This document shows, one piece after another, positions 1 through 9,000 of a stretch of DNA of 64,000 nt. The position numbers and the translations under genes were made by a program. The notes below the pieces were generated by a model. It ran no database searches and was not told the origin of the DNA. It saw only the letters and a program-made list of their open reading frames with translations. The stretch comes from Bathymodiolus brooksi. Taxonomy: Eukaryota; Mollusca; Bivalvia; Mytilida; Modiolidae. The DNA lies in contig OY804576.1 in NCBI GenBank assembly GCA_963680875.1, positions 79,799,668 to 79,863,667 of the forward strand, in the 5' to 3' direction. Each line of letters begins with the position of its first letter. Within the stretch, counting starts at the first letter, position 1.

Positions 1-50
1 GTACCTGATATTCCAGAAATGCATTGTGTACACTAAATTAGATACCTTCA
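1..50 (+). mobile_element. Fragment of retroelement 3' end
   Basis: The window opens with a shortened copy of the tail seen better at 57530-57590: a CCTGAT..ATTCCAGAAA core followed by a TGTGTACACTAAATTAGATACC segment. The usual GAAGGTT block between the two halves is missing. The same tail recurs at 39341 and, inverted, near 44290-44340. Confidence 0.45.
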
Positions 51-109
51 TTTTTTTCACAAAGTAGATGGAAGCATAAAGTGGAGAATTCACACAAATC
101 TTTTGTTTG

Positions 110-180
110 TTTGATGGTGTTTAATGCCACTTTCAACAATATTTCAGTTTTATTGGTGGAGGCAACCGGAGGCTTTTGAT
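110..180 (-). mobile_element. SINE family 1, 3' tail fragment
   Basis: Contains the conserved tail (reverse orientation): a TTTAATGCCACTTTCAAC block, CAATATTTCAG, and a TTTTATTGGTGGAGG block. No tRNA-like head is attached. The surrounding 180-590 is AT-rich and shows no further feature. Confidence 0.6.
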
Positions 181-598
181 TTGTTGTGCTATGCTCTAGG
201 GCCAACAACTGTGTTTTATTTCGAAGTTTTTGTTTGTGTTCAACCAATTTTAAAGTGTTTATCAAACCAAATAAAAAATGGTGAGATGGTCTTCCATTTA
301 TCATTGGAAAAGATCTGTTATTTTTATGTTTCCATAGTTACATACTTTTTAGTTCAGTCTTAATTATTAATTTTATAAAAAGATAAAAACACTAAGTTGT
401 ATACATTGGACAACTAATTGAATTTTGTTTTGTCAAATATATTTACTTAAATCCCAAGTGGATAGAAATTTCCAGCGATACAGTATATATTCAAATAAAA
501 AGGGACATGCCTTAATTGTTATTATTTCATATCAGTTCTGAATTCGACTATTTCATTGGTGTAGACATGGTTATATGTCATGCGTTAAAGAAATCCAA

Positions 599-646
599 CG
601 GTCATTAACATGATATTGCCCGCAGGCATTATCATGTTAATGACCG
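599..646. repeat. Short hairpin next to the 634-bp repeat
   Basis: Two 22-bp arms (599-620 and 625-646) pair around a 4-base loop with one mismatch. It lies directly before the repeat block at 660. A larger hairpin that shares a GGCATTATC-type sequence lies just after that block at 3071-3220. Confidence 0.7.
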
Positions 647-659
647 CTCAAGGTTTTAG

Positions 660-3060
660 AGTTGCGTCCCTTTTTAGCTCACCTGGCCTTTAGGCCATGT
701 GAGCTATTGTCATCACTTTTCTTCCGTCGTCCGTCCGTCAACATTTCACATTTTAATCTTCTCCTCAGAAACCACTGGACCAATTGCAACCAAACTTTGG
801 TGGAATGGTCCTTGGATGGCCCCCTTTCAAAATTGTGTCCGGTGATCCCGACTTCCAACCAAGATGGCCGCCAAGCTAAAAATAGAAAAAAGGGGGGATG
901 AAATTTTAATTGTCCATTGCTGCTTTAGTGTAAGTCAAAATGAGCTGAAATTTTAACTGCAGCTACATGGCAAGGAGTAGTTTAACATATATTCCGGGTT
1001 TTTCTGTGAAATTTTTCTTTCAGCCGATATATACCGATTATGCAAATTAGGCATATTTTGATAAAAGATCACATTTAAATCTTCTCCTCTGAAACCGCTG
1101 AACCAAATTAAACCAAACCTGGCAGGGATGGTCCCTGGGTGGGTCCCTTTCAAAATTGTGTCCGACAGCCCCGCCCTCCATTCAAGATGGCCGCTGTTAC
1201 TAAAAATAGAAATTTCTTCAAATGGCCAAAACTGCTCTATTTTAAGCCAGAATGTGCCCAAATTTGAACTGTATAAGCATAATGATGAGCTTTTCAGCAT
1301 GTATGAACGGATTTTTTATGAACTTTGAACTTTTGTCGATTTTGACCGATTATGCAAATTAGAAAAAAGGGGGGAAGAAATTAAAAAAAAATCTTCTCCT
1401 CGGAAACTACTGAGCCAATATCAACCAAACTTTGCTGAAATGATTCTTGGATGGCCCCCTTCCAAATTTGTGTCCGTTGATCCCGACTTCCAACCAAGAT
1501 GGCCGCCAAGCTCAAAATAGAAAAAAGGGGGGATGAAATTGTAATTGTCCATTGCTGCTTTAGTGTAAGTCTAAATGAGCTGAAATTTTAACTGCAGCTA
1601 CATGGCAAGGAATAGTTTAACTTATATTCCGGGTTTTCTGTGAAATTTTTCTTTCAGCCGATATATACCGATTATGCAAATTAGGCATATTTTGATAAAA
1701 GATCACATTTAAATCTTCTCCTCTGAAACCGCTGAACCAAATTAAACCAAACCTGGCAGGGATGGTCCCTGGGTGGGTCCCTTTCAAAATTGTGTCCGAC
1801 AGCCCCGCCCTCCATTCAAGATGGCCGCTGTTACTAAAAATAGAAATTTCTTCAAATGGCCAAAACTGCTCTATTTTAAGCCAGAATGTGCCCAAATTTG
1901 AACTGTATAAGCATAATGATGAACTTTTCAGCATGTATGACAGGATTTTTTATGAACTTTGAACTTTTGTCGATTTTGACCGATTATGCAAATTAGAAAA
2001 AAGGGGGGATGAAATTAAAAAAAAATCTACTCCTCTGAAACTACTGAGCCAATCTCAACCAAACTTTGCTGAAATGATTCTTGGACGGCCCCCTTCCAAA
2101 ATTGTGTCCGGTGATCCCGACTTCCAACCAAGATGGCCGCCAAGCTCAAAATAGAAAAAAGGGGGGATGAAATTGTAATTGTCCATTGCTGCTTTAGTGT
2201 AAGTCAAAATGAGCTGAAATTTTAACTGCAGCTACATGGCAAGAAGTAGTTTAGCATATATACCGGGTTTTTCTGTGAAATTTTTCTTTCAGCCGATATA
2301 TACCGATTATGCAAATTAGGCATATTTTGATAAAAGATCACATTTAAATCTTCTCCTCTGAAACCGCTGAACCAAATTAAACCAAACCTGGCAGGGATGG
2401 TCCCTGGGTGGATCCCTTTCAAAATTGTGTCCGACAGCCCCGCTCTCCATTCAAGATGGCTGCTGTTACTAAAAATAGAAATTTCTTCAATTGTCCATTG
2501 CTGCTTTAGTATAAGTCAAAATGAGCTCAAATTTGAACTGCAGCTACATGGCAAGGAGTAGTTTAGCATATGTTCGGGGGGGTTTTTTGAAATTTTTCTT
2601 TCAGCCGATTTATACCGATTATGCAAATTAGGCATATTTTGATAAAAGATCACATTTAAATCTTCTCCTCTGAAACCGCTGAACCAAATTTGTGTCTGGT
2701 GGTCCCGCCCTCTGACCAAGCTATGCTGGACAGCTGTACTTAGTTTAACATAGGACCCTATGGGAAATTCACATAAAAACCATCTTGTCTGGAACCAGTA
2801 GCTCAATTAAAACCAAACTTTGATGAAATAGTCATTGGATGGTCCTCTTCCAAAATGGTGTCCGGCAGTTGCGCTCTCCCACCAAGATGGCCGCCACAGT
2901 GCAGTTGCGTTGTTATTGAAAGCAGCTTTGATCCAGGTGAGCGATTACAGGCTCTTGGGAGCCTCTGGTTTAAAACGCAACAGATCGTGCAGTTGTCAAT
3001 GTAAACCAACATGGAGGAGGGTACGTCTGCTGCTACCAATAGAAAGTCTTATTTCCTTCA
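660..3060 (+). repeat. Bivalve-type interspersed repeat with ~634-bp tandem units
   Basis: The block starts with a CTCACCTGGCCTTTAGGCC inverted motif and a GTCCGTC run. It then repeats a unit of about 634 bp: near-identical segments begin at 1128, 1762 and 2397, and a partial unit follows. Each unit contains CTTCTCCTC, a GTGTCCG motif and AAGATGGCCGC. Short ORFs on both strands are by-products of the repetition and have no recognisable domains. A diverged relative is at 24260-25185. Confidence 0.8.
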
Positions 3061-3070
3061 ATGAAATAAA

Positions 3071-3220
3071 AATAATAGTTGCTTATGTATAGGGCATTAT
3101 CGTGATAGATAAACTGCCCCTGGGACAGCAGTATGGACTTCAACACTGTTTCAGTCAATACTACTGTCCTTTGGGCAGTCTATAAATCATGATAATGCCC
3201 TATACATAAGTAACTATTAT
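3071..3220. repeat. Long hairpin, foldback-type
   Basis: Arms 3071-3133 and 3159-3220 are reverse complements at roughly 88% identity, separated by about 25 bases. The arms contain TATAGGGCATTATC and its complement. No ORF and no clear target duplication is visible. The following 3225-3575 is AT-rich and I see nothing in it. Confidence 0.75.
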
Positions 3221-3577
3221 ATAATTGCAGAATTATTATTATTTTGTCTGTAATCAAAGTTTTAATGCAATTTCTATATGCATATTTCAAAACTATTAGC
3301 AATGATCAACAATTAGTCTATTTCAAGTCTCATTTACCATGGAAGATACTGGCATTTTGTAGCATGCATATGTAGATTGTTCATTTCTTACCTATCTCTG
3401 CTGATGTCTCAGTAATGTACATGCTACAGTACAAAAATATAGTAATTATATGTCTCATCGTGTCTTGTGATTAAATACTAATATGTTGTAACTGCTTTAT
3501 ACTACAGAAATTTTGGTTTTCCCAAAAATAAATGATAGAGAAACATTTGTGTTATCATGGACAAACAAGCTTACCTA

Positions 3578-3915
3578 GAACCGCATCAGTGGTGTAATGG
3601 TTAGCATGTGGCAAATTGTGGGTTCAAGTCCCAGTCAAGTCTCAACAAAGATTAAAATTGGTATTTCCTGCTTCTCTGCTAAGCATGCAGTATTAAGGAG
3701 AATTCATAAAGAGCGGTTGGCTAGGAATCAGGTTAATGTGTCAGAGTGGAGCAACATGTAGAGTGGTTGGCTAGGAATCGGGTCAATGAGTCAGAGTGGA
3801 GTGACATGTTTATCCATGGACTGCTGTTTCAGTAAGCTAGCACTATAAAAATCCAACTAAATGTGTTGGTCTAGTACAAAGTGGACCTCATCATCATCTC
3901 GTTGAATATGAGACC
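3578..3915 (+). mobile_element. SINE family 2 (tRNA-derived), with internal duplication
   Basis: A tRNA-like head (GCATCAGTGGTGTAATGG as A box, GTGGGTTCAAGTCCC as B box) is followed by the body AGCATGCAG and the tail CACTATAAAAATCCAAC. The body segment GGTTGGCTAGGAATC..GGAGTGACATG is present twice in tandem (about 3716 and 3763). Better preserved copies are at 26206-26606 and 49770-50140. Confidence 0.75.
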
Positions 3916-4030
3916 AGTTTGAAGATACCAAAGGAGTAATCAGAATCCATAAATCAAAGGGCAGACAACACAATGGCTAAAAGAAAAAGGACAAAAAGAC
4001 AAACAACGATCTACAAAACATACACATAAA
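3908..4030 (+). mobile_element. Copy of the 'TTTGAAGATACCAAAG' interspersed repeat
   Basis: Contains TTTGAAGATACC, GGGGTAATCAGAATC-like, GACAGACAACACAATGG and an AAAACTAAAGATTGAG block. Other copies or parts: 32465-32820, 33806-33965, 36415-36450, 36780-37010, 39960-40275, 42807-43135, 43975-44085, 47525-47760 and 49000-49140. It encodes nothing obvious. Confidence 0.6.
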
Positions 4031-4039
4031 ACTAAAGAT

Positions 4040-4720
4040 TGAGTAAATTGTTCTCGCCAGGATATAGTAATTATCCCCTCACCAACGAAGTTGCGAAGGG
4101 ATATAGTAACACTACTTTCCGTCCGTCCGTCGCATCCTTGTGAACACTCTAGGATCAACATCCTTCAATGGATTTTGACCAAACTTGGTACATATTTAGT
4201 TCTTAAGAGAATCTGGAACCCTATTGATTTTCAAGGTCATAGGTCAAAGGTCAAGTTAACAAGTTAAAATTTTTACCGCATAACATCCTTGTGAACACTC
4301 TAGAATCAACATTCTTCAATGGATTTTGACTAAACTTGGTACATACTTAGGAGAGTCTAGAACCCTATTGATTGTCAAGGTCACTGGGTAAATTTTTTAC
4401 CATGTAACATCTTTGTGAACACTCTAGAATCAACATCCTTCAATGGATTTTGACCAAACTTGGTACATACATAGTCCTTAGGAGAGTCTGGAACCCTATT
4501 GATTTTCAAAGTCAAAGGTCAAGGGGTCAAATTTTTACTGCGTAACATCCTTGTGAACACTCTAGAATCAACATCCTTCAATGGATTTTGACCAAACTTG
4601 GTACATACTTAGACCTTAAGACAATCTGGAACCATATTGATTTTCAAGGTCAAAGGTCAAGATCACAGGGTTTAATTTTTAGGCGAGGGGATACGCCATG
4701 CTTTGCGTTGCCCTTGTTTC
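4040..4720 (+). repeat. Interspersed repeat with four internal tandem units
   Basis: The ends are complementary in content (a CCCCTCACCAACGAAG head and a GGCGAGGGGATACGCC tail). Between them a unit with TTGTGAACACTCTAG, CTTCAATGGATTTTGAC and CTTGGTACATAC repeats at about 4139, 4292, 4411 and 4551. The spacing of 120-150 bp is irregular. From 4720 to 5425 I see no gene or repeat that I can name. Confidence 0.7.
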
Positions 4721-5643
4721 TCATTTGGCATTAAAAGAACAATTGCTCACTCACTCTATGGAGAGATTCATAGTACAAACCAACCTCACTACGGACAAGA
4801 ATTAGAACTAGCATTTACATATGGAAGTTGGCTTTACCTCTTTCTATCCAATGAGTGCCAATCACCACAACAGTTTGTAAGTTCAACTTCTGCCTGTGTA
4901 AAGATTCGCTTGATACACACTTATTTGATAGTGACATACAGAAGGTCAGTGGTTTTCTGAGGGTACTATAGGACAAACAGACTTTTTTCGGAAGTTCTGA
5001 CATTTTCCGTATGAATGAGAAGTTCCAGCTCAGTGTTTAATTTGGAAGATCTTGTACCTACCTAGCATATGACATTGGGTAATTTCCTTTATTTGTACAG
5101 GCAGAATTCATACAGGGGCTTCTAAAAGCGAAAAGAAGCTAGCCCGATTAGTTCGGTGATTTTGTTGATCACATCTATCACTTGCAATAAAGGATACCAC
5201 AGATACAGTTGGGTCTGCTTCATACCTTGACCTTGAACTAAATATGACAAAGTTGTCTTATGTCATCATCCAATCTTTCATTTTCCTTTTACACACCAGT
5301 TGACATGAAGAAGAATTCCTTAGACGTCCAATCAAATGCACCTAGGTTACACTTCTTGTACAATTTAAGGGGTGAAAGTTCATGTAAAATCATCTATGAC
5401 ATGCCAATAAAACCTGTACATTGATTGATTAATTGGCATTTAATGCCAACGTTAGCAGTATTTCAGCTATACTGTGGTGCCTGTACATTCAAACGATTCA
5501 AATGAAGGATATGTCATTGTGGAATTTAAGTTGCAGAAATATGTCATCTTTCAGATAGTTTGACACAACCTGGTAAGTAGTTTTCATTTCAGACTTTTCC
5601 TCACGAGTTCTTTCTATTTAAGAGCGGATCCTTCAGGGAGGGC

Positions 5644-5895
5644 TATGGTGTTTAATGCCACTTTCAACAATATTTCAGCTATATCGTGGTGGTCAGTTTT
5701 ATTGGTGGAGGAAACCAAGTACCCGGAGAAAACCACTAACCTGTCGTAAATCACTGACAAACTTTATCACATAATGTTGTATCGAGTACACCTCACATGT
5801 GTGGGATTCAAACTCTCAACATTAGTGGTGATAGGCACTGATTGCATAAGTAGCTATAAATCCAACTATCATACGATCACGACCACGACGGCCCC
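5644..5895 (-). mobile_element. SINE family 1, nearly full-length
   Basis: Reverse orientation. It runs from the tail (TTTAATGCCACTTTCAAC) through the GGTGGAGGAAACC block, the TCACATAATGTTGTATCG block and a degenerate B box to the head end CATACGATCACG and GACGGCCCC. On the SINE's own strand the head carries a tRNA-like B box (GAGTTTGAATCCCACAC), which supports Pol III origin. A tail fragment of a related element sits at 5425-5490. Confidence 0.8.
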
Positions 5896-6006
5896 TTCCT
5901 TCTTATATGTTTCACAGAGAATCATTTGATCAAAATATAAACATTTTTTTAAACCTATCAATAAATTTTCATGACAACAATGTTGCCCATTAAAATTAAC
6001 AACAAG

Positions 6007-9000
6007 TTATTTAACCATGATTTTAATTGCATTTTTATCTGAAACAGTGTAAGAGTCCCATCGTTTCTCTGGATCATAAGGTTCCCATCGGCTGGCAGGG
6101 AAAATGTGTTTATTCCTCTCGTACCAAGATCTCAGACAAACTTTCCCGGCATGAGATTCATCTTTTTCCACTGAAGCATCACTGACTAATCGGACGTCTT
6201 CGTGAACATCAAAGTTAAACAAAGGTCCACTTTTACCTCTAGCTTTCGTTACAATAAAATCATAAAATGTATAGTGATGTGCAATGATCAAGTCCTCCTT
6301 CACATACATTAACTGGTCAAAGGTAACTGATTTTAAATCGTTAAATTCTCTCCTCAGGCCATCCAAACACTTTTGTAGAAATTGCTGAATACTATTTCCC
6401 TTCCTCATTCTAACTTGTCTACGATGACCTGACCCATCCCAGTAACTGTATGTTATCTCAATTTCTTCGTTCTTTAATTTTTCTTGTTTAGCAACCCATT
6501 CCTCTCTCAGTTGTTCCCTGTAATTAAAAAATATGTATTTTCTCTACATTGTTTCCACAACAGATTAATTATTCTAACAATAGGAGCCCCAAAGCTTGTG
6601 CAATTTTGTGGGTCTTATTGGCTTTTTCAAAAATTATAATTACACATTGTATTAAAAAATATTCTATTCATATACAGGCAGCTATGAAGGTCGAGACAGA
6701 CATTATCGCTAATATCACAGCCAGTCTGATAGGACAAGCTTTGATATTAGTGAAAAAGTCTGTCGAGACCTTAAAAACTGACGTTATTGTTGTTATCGGC
6801 AACATAGACATCACACTGACCGATAATTTTCGGTCTCAGTCAGTTTGTTGATACTGAAAATATCACTCAATGAGATCAAAGGAAAAATGTTAAAGTTACA
6901 AATAATTCAAATTATTGTCAAAATAGACCAAATCTGCACAACCAGTAATAGACATAATTATAAATTTGCATCTCACACAGGACTCGAACCCATGATCTAC
7001 CACATTCAAGGCGAGCACACTAAACATTACACCACCGATGCTATTCGTATGTGTGAGCATGAAGAATTAAGATCAATAATACATTGTTACATGTACCTCA
7101 TTTTATTCTCCTCCTCTTCACGATCCCTGTCAGGAAGAAAACTGGTATCAACATCAGGATTTTTACCTATATAAATAGAAAATATTTTTACATACGAGTG
7201 TCAGTTCAATTCATTAAATCCTTTACAAATTTTTTAATTATTCTTCTTAAAAACTGCTATAATATTTGACATTAAAAATGATACTAATTAAAGTCCCATG
7301 GTCAAATTCACTCATTGGTTTTTAAATTAATTGACATCAAGCAGTGTTCAAAATTATGCTGCACCGCATGCATGCATGCTATTTAAATGTGAGACGTCCA
7401 AAGCAGTGTATACTCAAGCAAGACCTCCGTGTCCATTCTCAACCAGAAACAGAAGTATGCTTCCCATTCTGTATTTATTAAATGGTTGTATATTCCATAG
7501 ATTGTATAAGTAAAATTTGCTCTGCCATATATACCGTTAATGAATTATTTCTAATAATTTTTATCAATACAAATTTCAACATATTTACAAGACCCAAACA
7601 AAGGTAAATTTTACATTCCAGATTCATCTTAAACATATCGAAACTAAACTGGAAAAATCATTTTGTTCCTTTTAACAAAATAAATGAAAGTCAGTTGGAA
7701 ATAGTTCCATGATCTTCATACTGGATATTTTTTCAGGTGATATACCATTTTTGTTGATTATTCTTCAACTACAATGCATCTGAAAGTATCCATTTAAAAT
7801 GGCTGTGAAAACAGTAGGGAGTTCCAAACCAAGAAATATCTCAGAATCAAGGATTTTGATTCAAATTATAATTTTCACAAAAATCTGATCTTCAGTGGTC
7901 CAGCAAATTCTTTTGTAACTGGACAACAGTAGCAAATTCCAGAGAATTTCAAACATTGTTAAATATAATGACTAAAATCTCCAAATTTAACCTTCTGATT
8001 TAATAATAAAAATATTTCAGCACTTTCACAGTAGATTGTTAAATATTACCACAGAAACACTACATTAAAAGATATTTTAGGTTTAATTATTGTTGATATC
8101 TCCCGTTAAATAAATTTCATGGAGCAGCTCTGATTTTCATGCATGAATGGGCGTCATGGTGATGATCGTATGGTTGGTAGTTGGGTTTACTACTACTTGT
8201 GCAATCAGTGCCTATCAGTTGCGAATTCAAATCTGCTCATGGCAAGGTGTACTCGATACAACATTTTGCGATACAGTTTGTCAGTGACTTACGGCAGGTC
8301 AATGATTTTCTCTGGTTTCCTCCACAAATAAAACTGACCACCACGATATAACTGAATTATTGTTGAAACACCAGAACCCCTAAACAGTGGTGCTAATAAG
8401 ACCAATACCCAATCTTTTCTTTTTCCCTGTACTGTTCTTGGGAATTATACATTCTTCTTCTTCTTCATCATCTTCTTCATCCTTATCTTCATCAACATTA
8501 AAGGATAAATTAGCTATCTAAAAATAAAATAGTCATCTTTTATAAACATTGACTGCTAAATGAGCCATCTGAAAATAAAATAGTGGTCTTTTATTAACAT
8601 TGACTGCTAAATAAGCCATCTGACAATAAAATCATCATCCTTATCATTAAATGCTAAATAAGTCACTCACTCCCAATACAACGTTCTATGATTTAGTCCT
8701 ATGTAAAAGTGTTTTTGACACACACTCAAACAAGTCAAGTTTCTATCTAACCTAACTCACCATCTACAATAACTAACTTTGAATATTCAACTGACAAAAC
8801 CAGCTTAAATTTGAGAAAAAAACTCAAGATTTACATTAAAGACCAATTTTTTCTTTGAAGTAATTCCAGAATGTCTGATAAAGGAGAAGCACCAGTATTT
8901 CTTGTTTAGTATAAACAATATTTATTCAAGAATCATAAATAATACATACAATATAATATACAATGATTACAAAATGTGGATTCAGAAACAAGCTCAAAGT

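Noticed and set aside
953..1934. Minus-strand ORFs MLKSSSLCLYSSNLGTFWLK in two copies
   Set aside because: Both are in the 634-bp tandem repeat; the opposite strand is equally open and neither resembles a protein family.
6965..7040. tRNA genes (also at 3580, 26206, 49770, 56284 and 62540)
   Set aside because: A and B boxes are present, but no acceptor stem can be formed and each matches the head of the same SINE family.
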